Source of the DNA: JBEBXQ01 sp040391535
Lineage (GTDB): Bacteria; Bacteroidota; Bacteroidia; Cytophagales; Spirosomataceae
Direction of reading: 5' to 3'
NCBI GenBank assembly: GCA_040391535.1
Contig: JBEBXQ010000128.1
Coordinates: forward strand, 1 to 13,998
DNA length: 13,998 nucleotides
Part shown: one piece after another, positions 6,309 through 13,998 of the stretch
How positions within the stretch are numbered: the first letter of the stretch is position 1
Layout of the letters: the number at the start of each line of letters is the position of its first letter
Program-made: the position numbers and the translations under genes
Notes under the pieces: model-generated
Database searches by the model: none
The model's input: the letters and a program-made list of their open reading frames with translations, nothing else
What the model was told of the DNA's origin: nothing

Positions 6309-7868
6309 TTACCAGTTAGGATTGTTAGGCTCCAGCCCCGGATTTTCCTGTAGCTCATAAGCAGGAACCGGCCACAGATAATCCCGGTCCTTATTGAATT
6401 TTCTGATCAGCTTCTGCGTATAATCATGCTTGAAAACCGGACCATTCATCACCGTTTCAGCTGTTTTCCAGCGAAGAATATCCATATAGTAATATCCTTC
6501 CCCCGCAAACTCGATTCTCCGTTCGTGTCTGATCACTTCACGCATACGTGCCTGATCTCCCATAGCCACGTAATTGGCTTTATCCGAAGGGTCCGTATGC
6601 TGAACAGCCGGCATATTGACCGTCTCCCTACCCCTTACGGTATTGATCGCTTCATAAACACTTTCATCCATCTGATTCAGCTCTGTCTTAGCCTCCGCAT
6701 ACATCAGCAGGATATCGGCATAGCGCAAAACAATGTAATTGATATCAGACTGGCTGCCATTTTTGATCACAGCGTTATAGGCATTATCCTCATCATAAAT
6801 ACTGTACTTTTTAAAAGTGAATCCCGTTTGGGCAAAAGTAGTGTTGGTTACAACAGCACCTCTGTACTTTGATCCGGGCCACACCAGCGTCATACGCATC
6901 CTCGGGTCTCTGTTTTCCCAATAGACTTCCGGGTTATACGCAGAGGAGGTCTCAATATCCGATCCATCGTTCATCAGGTAGGCATCAATCAGGTCACGTA
7001 AAGGAGCTGTCGTATCATATTGTCTGCGGATCAGGTCAAACGAATGCGCATAATTAGGGAACAGATACTGTACATCGAAAATAACCTCATTGTTATTCTC
7101 GTTCTCCGGCATAAACAATCCTCTGTAATCAGGAAACAGGCTGTATTTATTCAGGTCAATCACCTGTTTTGCCGCTTCAGCCGCCCCGGCAAATTTACCA
7201 TGGTACAAATATTGTCTGGCTTTCAGTGCATAGCAGGCACCTTTTGTCGCTCTGCCGGTTTCCGTCGGATTTACACCCAGCACTGCGGCTGCTTCATCCA
7301 GGTCTTTGATGATCTGATCAAAAATCAGGTCTTTGGATGTTCTGGGCAACGTATTATGCTCCTTTACCGGCTGATCCAAAATCAGCGGAGCATCACCGTA
7401 ATAGTTGATCAGCATACTGTAAAACAGGGCCCGGAGGAATTTTGCTTCGGCAATACCCCGGTTTTTCTTTTCCGCATCCATCGCAATGGCATCGATTTTT
7501 GCCAGATAGGTATTACACCGTCCGATTCCCTCATAAGCATGCGCCCAGCGATTGTTAATAATCCCGCTGTTGGTACCGTCGTGGATACCTTCCGCAATAC
7601 GGAAAAAGCCCGAAGCGCTGTTATAATCCGTTGCATTGGGCGTAGCCGTTTCTTCCCACAGCGGAGTAGCCCAGCCACCTCCTCCATAAATCCCTTCCCT
7701 TCTCAACGTCGTATAGCAAGCCGTAAGACCTGCATTGGCCTGCGCTTCCGTTTGCCAGAAGGTTTCTTCTGTGTATTTGTTTTTAGGATAAGTATCCAAC
7801 AGGTCTGAACAACCTGCCGATACAGCCATAACCGCTAAAGCGCCCAGATAAATTATATATTTTTTCAT
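6309..7868 (-). CDS. susD: RagB/SusD-family nutrient-uptake outer membrane lipoprotein
   Basis: From the ATG at 7868 the protein is 519 residues, with a lipoprotein signal ending SAGC (Cys20). This start is preferred because it gives a normal signal peptide and has TGGAA upstream. An in-frame ATG at 7883, which overlaps the susC stop as TAATG, would add five residues (MIWNT) before it. SusD hallmarks are all present: the DLLDTYPKNKYTEETFW segment after the signal, the AEAKFLRALFYSML helix and YYGDAPLI, YADILLMYAEAK, a VRGRE segment, IRHERRIEFAGEGYYYMDILRW, and a C-terminal LWPVPAYELQENPGL close to the end. SusD proteins form the surface lid over the SusC pore and capture oligosaccharides or other nutrients. 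It is translationally coupled or nearly so to the upstream susC. The substrate cannot be read from sequence. Confidence 0.96.
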   Translation of the reverse strand: MKKYIIYLGALAVMAVSAGCSDLLDTYPKNKYTEETFWQTEAQANAGLTACYTTLRREGIYGGGGWATPLWEETATPNATDYNSASGFFRIAEGIHDGTNSGIINNRWAHAYEGIGRCNTYLAKIDAIAMDAEKKNRGIAEAKFLRALFYSMLINYYGDAPLILDQPVKEHNTLPRTSKDLIFDQIIKDLDEAAAVLGVNPTETGRATKGACYALKARQYLYHGKFAGAAEAAKQVIDLNKYSLFPDYRGLFMPENENNNEVIFDVQYLFPNYAHSFDLIRRQYDTTAPLRDLIDAYLMNDGSDIETSSAYNPEVYWENRDPRMRMTLVWPGSKYRGAVVTNTTFAQTGFTFKKYSIYDEDNAYNAVIKNGSQSDINYIVLRYADILLMYAEAKTELNQMDESVYEAINTVRGRETVNMPAVQHTDPSDKANYVAMGDQARMREVIRHERRIEFAGEGYYYMDILRWKTAETVMNGPVFKHDYTQKLIRKFNKDRDYLWPVPAYELQENPGLEPNNPNW

Positions 7869-7882
7869 TGTATTCCAGATCA

Positions 7883-10800
7883 TTAAAATGTCACATTAAT
7901 ACCAGCCGAATAGGTCTTCACCTGCGGATAAGAAAACAGGTTATCCTGCGTCAGGTTCTTTTCCGGATCCCAGTTTTTCATCTTTGTAAACGTGAGTATA
8001 TTCTGTCCGTTCACAAACACTTTGAGAGCGCGGACACCCAGTTTCTGTACTGCTTCGGAAGGTAGTGTATAAGCAAACTGCAGGTTTTTCAAACGCAGAT
8101 AGGATGCGTTCTGTAACCAGAAAGTAGAGTTTTCGAAGTTGAGCGTATTCCCTGTACTGGTAGTCAGGATCGGGAGGCGGGCATCCGGATTTTCAGGTGT
8201 CCAGGAATCAGTGAGCCACTCTTTGGTAACACCGGCACCGTTGTAATATGGATAGCTGACATTATGTTGCGGATACGTAAATACTTTCCCTACGCCCTGA
8301 AAAAATGCGTTCATCTGAAACCCTTTATAACCTGCCCCAAGGTTGAATGAATAGGTATATTCCGGCACCGCGCCATGAAATATCTTTCTGTCTTTTGCGT
8401 CAATCCGGTTATCACCGTTCTGATCCTTATACTTCAGGAAACCTACTTTTGTAGCGGCATTCTGAAAAGCATGGTTATCGATTTCTTCCTGTGACTGGAA
8501 AATACCTTCGGCTTCATAGATATAATAAGACTGCACCGGATGACCTTCTGCGGTAATATACCGGCCCGAAATAATCTCCTGATTATTCAGATTGGTTACT
8601 TTGTTTTTATTATAAGCAAGGCTTCCCCCCAATTCATAGACAAAATCCCCCTTCTGGTTATTATAGTTAATAATGAGTTCAATACCTTTATTATTCATAG
8701 AACCCACATTGGTAGTCGGGCCGGTGAGGTCACCTACCTGCGAGGCGTAATTAACCGGTCTGAGAATACCGTCTGTATTTTTATTGTAAAGCTCGATCGT
8801 CGTATTCAGTTTTCCGCTGAACATACCAAAGTCAATACCAAGGTTAGTCATGGTAGTTGTCTCCCAGCTCAACGCAGGATCGGCAGCAGCGGTAGTAGCA
8901 GCACCTAAGCTTTCCGTGCTTCCGAACGAATAGTTCTGGTTCAGACCCACGGAGTTGATGTAGCTCCAGAGTGCAATCTGCTGATTACCGATTTTACCCC
9001 ACGAAAAACGGGGCTTCAGACTGCTGATCCAGGTAACATTCTTCAGGAAATCTTCACGGTCAATCCTCCATCCAGCTGAGAAGGAAGGGAAAAGTCCCCA
9101 ACGGTGATCTTTGGCAAATCTGGAAGAACCATCATACCTGAAGTTAGCCTCCAGAAGATATTTATCATCGAAATTATAGTTCAAACGGCCAAAATAGGAC
9201 AAAAGTGCCGACTGAGTGGAGTTTCCGGTAACCAGAGGGTTTGTCAGGAATACGTCCATATCCGTCAGCTGATTATCCATCGCCCCTTCCTTCTGCGCGG
9301 TAAAGAACTCCCAGTTGAATGTCTCCACACTATTTCCGAGCAATACGGATACGTTATGCTTATCAGCAATCTGCGTATGCCAGTCAAGCGTATGGAATCC
9401 GGTCAGGTTGACTTCCTTTTCATATCTTCTGTATCCCTGAGCGGCATTGTACGATATAACCGGAACCAATGTCTTTGGGTTGACATTTTCAAGATATGGT
9501 CTGAAAACATGCTGGACATAATCGTACATGTTAGCGGCAAGATTTACACGGTAGGTAATATTCTGCGGCAGTTTCAGGTCCGCAAAAACATTGGTCAGAA
9601 AACGTGTTCTTACATAGTCTCTTGAACCTTCCTTCAATCTGGCCAATGAGTTTGCCCAGTTGTTCAGACCTGTGGATCTCAGCCAGGTATTACCATATCG
9701 TCCATCTGCGATAACCGTCGGAAAAATCGGTACTGTCCGGAAAACTGCCTGCTCCCAATAACTGTTGGTCGTCATTTCAGGCTCATCATATTTACGGAAA
9801 ATACCAGAAATCTTTCCTCCTACTGTCAGAAATTTGGTTACATCCACTTTCCCGTTAATACCCATCGAATATTTGCTGGCTTTGGATTTACCATATTTCA
9901 GTATTCCGTCATGACTCAGTGCGCCCATTGTAAACGCCAGATTATGTCTGTCACCACCACCTGATACAGTCACATTATGCTCATGAATAAATCCGTTTTT
10001 CAAGGCTATTTCATAAGGGTTGGTTCTTGGATACATGTATCCCTCCGGGTCACCGGCCATTCCCTGTTCATATTCGGCAATTTCAGCATCTGTATATTCC
10101 TTTGCTTTTCCTTCATTCGTCAGCGCGATATTCTTATATTTCATGAAGTTAACCGGATCCCATTCCACATCGGGCAACGTTCCCACTTTCTCCACTCCGA
10201 AATAATTGTTGTAGCTTACTTTATACCCATCCCCTCTTTTGCCGGCTTTGGTTTTGATAAGAATAACCCCATTGGCTGCACGTGAGCCATATACAGCCGT
10301 CGATGCCGCGTCTTTCAGTACCGATATACTTTCGATTTCATTGGGGTTAATATCCAGCAACGGGTAGGAGACTCCGTCTACCAATACCAGCGGGTCATTA
10401 TTGTTCAGTGTACCAACCCCCCGTATACGTATGGTAGCCTGATCATTCCCCGGCTGTCCGGTATTCTGATTCACATATACTCCGTTTAACCCCTGCAATG
10501 CCTGGGATGAGGTCGTAATCGGACGGTTCTCCAGCTGTTTCGGATCGGCTACGGTGATGGCACCCGTCAGATTCACTTTCTTCTGGGTTCCGTACCCGAT
10601 GACAACCACTTCTTCCAGTGCCTTATCATCAATGCCTAATGAAACATTGAGGGTAGACTGATTGCCTGCCACCACTTCTTTGGAAGCGTATCCTACGAAT
10701 GAAAAAACCAACACAGATTCCCCGTCAGGTACTTCCAGACTGAAATCTCCGTCAGCATTGGTAGAAGTACCTTGCTGCGTACCTTTCAGCATCACGTTCA

Positions 10801-11029
10801 CCCCGGGTAATCCCTCTCCTTTTTCATCGGTAACCTTACCGGAAACAGTTCTGTCAATGTTAACTCCAATCGCTGCAGACAAAATCCCCGGGCTCTCTTT
10901 TGGCCGGGATGCTGCACTGACCAGCAACGGACTGTGATCACCCGAATCCGAAGCACTCTTCGTAGGATTCTGTGCATGTGAAACACTGCACAAGGTGGAA
11001 AAAACCAGATAAAATGGTAAATACTTCAT
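7883..11029 (-). CDS. susC: SusC/RagA-family TonB-linked outer membrane transporter
   Basis: From the ATG at 11029 this is 1048 residues. The ORF extends 30 codons further to 11119, but the true start is most likely the one giving a signal peptide (MKYLPFYLVF, cleavage after SHA at 19). A low-complexity linker follows. A carboxypeptidase-D regulatory-like domain occupies about 61-135 (VSGKVTDEKGEGLPGVNV to FSFVGYASKEV). The TonB-box-like EVVVIGYGT is at 140-148. The plug runs from about 150 to 262, with RIRGVGTLN, PLVLVDGV, SISVLKDAASTAVYGSRAAN and GVILI. The remainder is a large beta barrel ending in the terminal Phe of NVTF. There is no STN domain, so direct sigma/anti-sigma signalling is unlikely. 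Role: TonB-driven import of a glycan or other large nutrient with SusD, whose gene follows with a TAATG overlap. Confidence 0.96.
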   Translation of the reverse strand: MKYLPFYLVFSTLCSVSHAQNPTKSASDSGDHSPLLVSAASRPKESPGILSAAIGVNIDRTVSGKVTDEKGEGLPGVNVMLKGTQQGTSTNADGDFSLEVPDGESVLVFSFVGYASKEVVAGNQSTLNVSLGIDDKALEEVVVIGYGTQKKVNLTGAITVADPKQLENRPITTSSQALQGLNGVYVNQNTGQPGNDQATIRIRGVGTLNNNDPLVLVDGVSYPLLDINPNEIESISVLKDAASTAVYGSRAANGVILIKTKAGKRGDGYKVSYNNYFGVEKVGTLPDVEWDPVNFMKYKNIALTNEGKAKEYTDAEIAEYEQGMAGDPEGYMYPRTNPYEIALKNGFIHEHNVTVSGGGDRHNLAFTMGALSHDGILKYGKSKASKYSMGINGKVDVTKFLTVGGKISGIFRKYDEPEMTTNSYWEQAVFRTVPIFPTVIADGRYGNTWLRSTGLNNWANSLARLKEGSRDYVRTRFLTNVFADLKLPQNITYRVNLAANMYDYVQHVFRPYLENVNPKTLVPVISYNAAQGYRRYEKEVNLTGFHTLDWHTQIADKHNVSVLLGNSVETFNWEFFTAQKEGAMDNQLTDMDVFLTNPLVTGNSTQSALLSYFGRLNYNFDDKYLLEANFRYDGSSRFAKDHRWGLFPSFSAGWRIDREDFLKNVTWISSLKPRFSWGKIGNQQIALWSYINSVGLNQNYSFGSTESLGAATTAAADPALSWETTTMTNLGIDFGMFSGKLNTTIELYNKNTDGILRPVNYASQVGDLTGPTTNVGSMNNKGIELIINYNNQKGDFVYELGGSLAYNKNKVTNLNNQEIISGRYITAEGHPVQSYYIYEAEGIFQSQEEIDNHAFQNAATKVGFLKYKDQNGDNRIDAKDRKIFHGAVPEYTYSFNLGAGYKGFQMNAFFQGVGKVFTYPQHNVSYPYYNGAGVTKEWLTDSWTPENPDARLPILTTSTGNTLNFENSTFWLQNASYLRLKNLQFAYTLPSEAVQKLGVRALKVFVNGQNILTFTKMKNWDPEKNLTQDNLFSYPQVKTYSAGINVTF

Positions 11030-11354
11030 CAATAAAATTGAATAATTTGAATATTGGTATATGACAAAAAAATAACTACTTAAATTACATAAGCAATTGT
11101 CATTTTTTGTATTAACCATCGAAATTAATTCACGTATATTATCTAAAGATTATGGAAAAAAGAACAAATGAAAAGTCCGGCATTATCCGTTATTATATCC
11201 AACTATTTCTAATAGTTATGCCATAAGCTGACTATTTACAGAAAATTCAGGCAGGGGAAAACCTCTGTTTGCATTATACCAGAAACACAAGCCAAAGTTG
11301 ATAAGGGAAAAGTTTATACAAAAAAGATAAAAGTAAGCGAGCTTAAAGTAATTA
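11030..11354. other. AT-rich leader and promoter region upstream of susC
   Basis: These 325 bases separate the DUF1801 stop from the susC start, both on the minus strand. The region is strongly AT-rich and should hold the susC promoter. The best minus-strand candidate is TAATTTCG near 11118-11125, one mismatch from TAnnTTTG, with TTTA about 21 bases upstream; this is weak. A GU-rich hairpin can form in plus-strand RNA at 11248-11271. A 24-codon plus-strand ORF (11152-11226) has no recognisable product. A short inverted repeat, TAAGC-GA-GCTTA near 11336, may help terminate the DUF1801 transcript. Confidence 0.5.
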
Positions 11355-11726
11355 CTATTTTTTCTTTTTGGGCGGTTTACTTAGATTTTCCTGAAGACGT
11401 AAATCGACAATTCTTAGAATTAATTCAAAAGGGATTGGCTGATCAAGAGGAAACTGAACAGTTCCTTTCCCACCTTTGTATGCGGCTAATTCATCCTTAA
11501 ACAAAGGGTGTTCCCTTGGGGCCGGATAAACTGAAATATGTTTTTTATAACCTGCATAATAGACCAAAACTCCCTGAAGGAAGAACGCAGGAATACCATA
11601 ACTGATGCTCTCTTCCGCCTCCGGTACCGCGGTTCTGATTTTCTCTCTGACCTCTTCCAGCAATGCCCTTACATGATCAGGAAAAGGGGCAAGGTACTCT
11701 TCTATAGTGGCAGGTTTGGGATCCAT
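11355..11726 (-). CDS. DUF1801 (YdhG-like) domain protein
   Basis: This 123-residue soluble protein is a complete DUF1801 domain. It has the N-terminal TIEEYLAPFP, the helix LLEEVREKIRTAVPEAEESISYG, the strand VLVYYAGYKKHISVYP, and KGGKGTVQFPLDQPIPFELI, ending in a lysine-rich tail. The fold is related to YdhG and frataxin-like small proteins, some of which have been proposed as iron chaperones; the role here is unknown. It lies 48 bases downstream of nagA on the same strand and may be co-transcribed with it. No functional link to amino-sugar metabolism is evident. No Shine-Dalgarno is seen. Identity is secure at domain level only. Confidence 0.88.
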   Translation of the reverse strand: MDPKPATIEEYLAPFPDHVRALLEEVREKIRTAVPEAEESISYGIPAFFLQGVLVYYAGYKKHISVYPAPREHPLFKDELAAYKGGKGTVQFPLDQPIPFELILRIVDLRLQENLSKPPKKKK

Positions 11727-11774
11727 TTTATCTGGTTTTGATCAGGTCCGAAAATAAACGGAAATTTCTGTTAA

Positions 11775-12893
11775 TCAGAACTTATGTACCTGAAAATCTG
11801 ATAATTCATTGTCAAAAGCCGTAAAAACAGCAGGGAATCCTGGTTTTATCTTTCCGAAACGATCTTCAAGATACAAGGCGCTGGCCGGGCGATACGTCAC
11901 CATCGAGATTGCTTCCTCCAGTGGAATACCTACTTCCCTGACGGCATTTCGTACCGCTTCTCCTAATGTTATGGCTCCTCCTGCCAGGTTGCCTTCACTG
12001 TTCACATACCGGTTGCCTTCCAGACGGGCGTCAAATGCTTCCCACTGAAATGATGTCACCTCTCCGCTCAGGAAAAGCGCGTCCGATATCAGGAAAAGGT
12101 GGTCTTTCACTGCTTTGTAAGCTACCCTTGCGGCTCCGAAATCACAATGTACTCCATCCAGAATAATAGGTACATGTACGTGGTTACTTTCCAGAATAGC
12201 TCCTACCATACCCGGTTCACGATGATTGAATCCGGACATGGCATTGTAGAAATGGGTAATCAGATTACCGCCTTTTTCAAAAAAACGGACTGCCTCCCTA
12301 TAAGTGGCGCTGGAATGACCGGCTGAAACCCTTACACCGGACGCAAGCAGCATTTCCAGTAATTCAGGTGAAAACACTTCCGGCGCAACCGTAATCATTT
12401 TTAATATTCCTTTCCCGTATCGCAGAATCTCTTCCAGCTCTTCATAGGCGGGAGTTCTTACATATGCGGGCAAATGCGCCCCTCTTTTTGCCACACTGAT
12501 AAAAGGCCCTTCCAGATGCATCCCCAATACGCCGCTCTCAGGATGCTGATCCATATACTGACGGGTCGCTTCAAGGCCGGCCAGAATATTCTCCCTGGAG
12601 GAAGTAATCAAAGTTGGTAAGGTATATGCCGTTCCGGTTGCTCTGCTGGCATCTGCGATGTCTGCCACGGTTTCTGTATCAGGCTTTTTGGTAAAATGAA
12701 ATGCTTTTCCTCCGTTAATATGAATATCGGCGAATCCCGGGGCAAGGTTTTCAAAATCGATGGGGGCATCGTCCGTCAATTCTTTTACTGCTGCAATTTT
12801 TCCGTCTTCAATCACAACCTCCTGATTCGTCAGATGATGCTGTCCGTCATACAGATTACGGACCCTAAGGGATTTTCTCATTTTACAATTCAT
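11775..12893 (-). CDS. nagA: N-acetylglucosamine-6-phosphate deacetylase
   Basis: This cytoplasmic amidohydrolase removes acetate from GlcNAc-6-phosphate in amino-sugar catabolism and cell-wall recycling. From the ATG at 12893 it is 372 residues, matching NagA (E. coli 382). Motifs correspond to E. coli residues: Glu128 (HLEGPF), His193 (SAGHSSAT), His214 (THFYNAM), His249 (DGVHCD) and catalytic Asp271 (ISDA), plus the REPGMVGAIL and GNLAGGAITL segments. The N-terminal metal motif is His58-Ile-Asn60, intermediate between the two-His form of B. subtilis and the Gln-x-Asn form of E. coli. The chosen start has AGG nine bases upstream. ATGs at 12917 (eight extra residues) and 12881 (four fewer) are alternatives, and the latter begins the conserved part. 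No nagB, glucokinase or transporter lies beside it. It is divergent from dinB. Confidence 0.92.
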   Translation of the reverse strand: MNCKMRKSLRVRNLYDGQHHLTNQEVVIEDGKIAAVKELTDDAPIDFENLAPGFADIHINGGKAFHFTKKPDTETVADIADASRATGTAYTLPTLITSSRENILAGLEATRQYMDQHPESGVLGMHLEGPFISVAKRGAHLPAYVRTPAYEELEEILRYGKGILKMITVAPEVFSPELLEMLLASGVRVSAGHSSATYREAVRFFEKGGNLITHFYNAMSGFNHREPGMVGAILESNHVHVPIILDGVHCDFGAARVAYKAVKDHLFLISDALFLSGEVTSFQWEAFDARLEGNRYVNSEGNLAGGAITLGEAVRNAVREVGIPLEEAISMVTYRPASALYLEDRFGKIKPGFPAVFTAFDNELSDFQVHKF

Positions 12894-12920
12894 TACTTTT
12901 ACCTGGCAAATATGCAAAAA

Positions 12921-12928
12921 TTAGTTTG
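12921..12928 (+). promoter_or_regulatory. Candidate Bacteroidota -7 element for dinB
   Basis: TTAGTTTG differs at one base from the TAnnTTTG consensus and lies 33 bases before the TTG start. A TTTA about 20 bases upstream could stand in for the -33 element. The nagA-dinB gap is only 68 bases, so promoters of both genes must overlap or abut here. No LexA-type palindrome was recognised. Confidence 0.3.
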
Positions 12929-12950
12929 TAAATCTGATCGTGTTTAACCG

Positions 12951-12955
12951 AAGGA
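12951..12955 (+). promoter_or_regulatory. Shine-Dalgarno deciding the dinB TTG start
   Basis: AAGGA lies six bases before the TTG at 12962. The reading frame has a stop at 12956-12958 and no ATG before residue 10, which is inside the catalytic motif. This site therefore supports a TTG start. Confidence 0.7.
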
Positions 12956-12961
12956 TAAAGT

Positions 12962-13998
12962 TTGGTACATAAAATCATACATATCGATATGGACGCCTTT
13001 TTTGCTTCAGTAGAGCAAAGGGACCATCCCGAACTCCGCGGCAGACCCATTGCGGTAGGTGGAAGCTCACAGCGTGGTGTTGTGGCGGCTGCCAGCTATG
13101 AAGCACGTAAGTTTGGGGTCCGGTCCGCTATGCCTTCCGTAACTGCGGTCCGGAAATGCCCTGATCTGATTTTCGTAAAGCCCCGTTTCGATGTTTACAA
13201 ACAGGTATCCGGACAGATAAGAGCCATTTTTGCTGAATATACACCACTGATAGAGCCTTTGTCGCTGGATGAAGCCTATCTGGACGTTACCGAAAACCTG
13301 AAAGGAATGAAATCCGCCATTCAGATTGCACGGCAGATCAGACAGCAGATTAAGGAAACCACGCAGTTAACCGCTTCTGCGGGTGTCTCCTACAATAAAT
13401 TCCTGGCTAAAATCGCCTCCGACCAGAATAAACCGGATGGTATGTTTGTCATTCTGCCGGAGGAAGGCGAGGCATTTGTAAGCACCTTGCAGGTCGAAAA
13501 GTTTCATGGCATAGGAAAAGTAACCGCAGAAAAAATGCACAGCCTGGGTATTTTTACCGGAAGTGACCTGAAAAACCAGACTGAATCATTCCTGAGGCTG
13601 CATTTCGGAAAAGCCGGAGGCCATTATTACAAAATCGCCCGGGCTCAGGACGACCGCCCGGTAGAGCCTGACCGGATCCGTAAATCTTCCGGGTCAGAAA
13701 ACACATTTATTGAAGACCTCGAAAGTACAGAGGAAATACTCGACGGCATCAAACCCCTGATGGACGATGTATGGAAATGGTGTGAAAGAACTGAGATTTA
13801 TGGAAGGACAGTAACCGTTAAGATCAAGTTCAGTGATTTTCAGATCATTACCAGAAGCAAATCCACAACACTACCCATCACCTCTCAGGATTTATTTGAG
13901 AAAATCACGCTGGAAATCCTTCATACCAACACCCCGTTTGACAAACCTGTCAGGTTGCTCGGTGTTTCGGTTTCCAACCTCGAAGACATGCGGATGTA
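12962..13998 (+). CDS. dinB: DNA polymerase IV, Y family (partial, C-terminus off window)
   Basis: A frame of 345 codons runs from a TTG at 12962 to the right edge. The start gives (M)VHKIIHIDMDAFFASVEQ, the standard N-terminus. The first ATG in frame (12989) would remove catalytic Asp9, so the TTG, backed by AAGGA six bases upstream, is the credible start. Catalytic residues are Asp9, Asp103 and Glu104 (SLDEAYLD), with Phe14 as probable steric gate. The palm has RGRPIAVGG, VVAAASYEARKFGV and SAGVSYNKFLAKIASDQNKPDG; the helix-hairpin-helix thumb has VEKFHGIGKVTAEKMHSLGI; the little-finger domain begins around KSSGSENTF. Role: translesion synthesis at damaged DNA in the cytoplasm. It is divergent from nagA and unrelated to it. 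Only the last part of the little finger and the beta-clamp-binding tail are missing. Confidence 0.95.
   Translation, partial: MVHKIIHIDMDAFFASVEQRDHPELRGRPIAVGGSSQRGVVAAASYEARKFGVRSAMPSVTAVRKCPDLIFVKPRFDVYKQVSGQIRAIFAEYTPLIEPLSLDEAYLDVTENLKGMKSAIQIARQIRQQIKETTQLTASAGVSYNKFLAKIASDQNKPDGMFVILPEEGEAFVSTLQVEKFHGIGKVTAEKMHSLGIFTGSDLKNQTESFLRLHFGKAGGHYYKIARAQDDRPVEPDRIRKSSGSENTFIEDLESTEEILDGIKPLMDDVWKWCERTEIYGRTVTVKIKFSDFQIITRSKSTTLPITSQDLFEKITLEILHTNTPFDKPVRLLGVSVSNLEDMRM

Noticed and set aside
7020..7808. 262-codon ORF on the plus strand
   Set aside because: It is entirely antisense to susD, whose protein has every family motif. The opposite-frame translation has no recognisable domain and odd composition.
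9104..9625. 173-codon plus-strand ORF
   Set aside because: Antisense to the beta-barrel part of susC; no domain features, so a shadow of the real gene.
11030..11119. Upstream extension of susC by 30 codons
   Set aside because: It would place a non-signal stretch before a good signal peptide; the ATG at 11029 gives a normal export signal.
11248..11271. 10-bp hairpin with an AAAA loop
   Set aside because: Three of ten pairs are G-U, and no T tract or gene end is associated; probably chance.
1..13998. Mobile elements, CRISPR arrays, tRNA genes and defence systems
   Set aside because: No transposase, integrase, regularly spaced repeat, tRNA-like cloverleaf or known defence gene was recognised on either strand.

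Overview
The window looks like an ordinary chromosomal stretch of a Bacteroidota bacterium, most likely Cytophagales (a Dyadobacter- or Spirosoma-like organism; inferred from protein style, not from a search). The main evidence is a SusC/SusD outer-membrane glycan-uptake pair, lipoprotein-rich carbohydrate genes, AT-rich start regions that mostly lack Shine-Dalgarno sequences, and a GC-rich inverted repeat of a kind often scattered between Bacteroidota genes. No tRNA, rRNA, CRISPR array, transposase, integrase or phage gene was seen.

Layout. (1) 1-965, minus: the N-terminal 321 codons of a SWIM zinc-finger protein that runs off the left edge, probably the front end of a large SNF2-type helicase. 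(2) 1085-3614, minus: a two-gene operon of an IlvD/Edd-family sugar-acid dehydratase followed by an SDR oxidoreductase, ending in tandem hairpins at 987-1096. (3) 3615-4082: a divergent intergenic region with two overlapping, mutually exclusive inverted repeats. (4) 4083-5039, plus: a lipoprotein beta-propeller glycosidase of the GH43/GH130-like superfamily. (5) 5040-5347: an intergenic region with three inverted repeats and two tiny overlapping ORFs. (6) 5348-6223, plus: a cation diffusion facilitator. (7) 6264-6305: a strong bidirectional terminator between convergent genes. (8) 6309-11029, minus: a susC-susD operon. (9) 11355-12893, minus: a DUF1801 protein and N-acetylglucosamine-6-phosphate deacetylase (nagA). 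(10) 12962 to the right edge, plus: DNA polymerase IV (dinB), starting at a TTG codon and cut by the window end.

How the genes may work together. Several genes fit carbohydrate scavenging: SusC/SusD for import across the outer membrane, a surface or periplasmic glycosidase, a non-phosphorylative sugar-acid route (dehydratase plus SDR), and amino-sugar salvage (NagA). The dehydratase operon and the glycosidase share a divergent control region and could respond to the same sugar, possibly a pentose. No regulator, sigma factor, kinase or sugar isomerase lies in the window, so this grouping is inferred from position. I found no clear novel multi-gene system. The best leads are non-coding: the overlapping inverted repeats at 3751-3826 and the short-ORF/hairpin arrangement ahead of the cation transporter.
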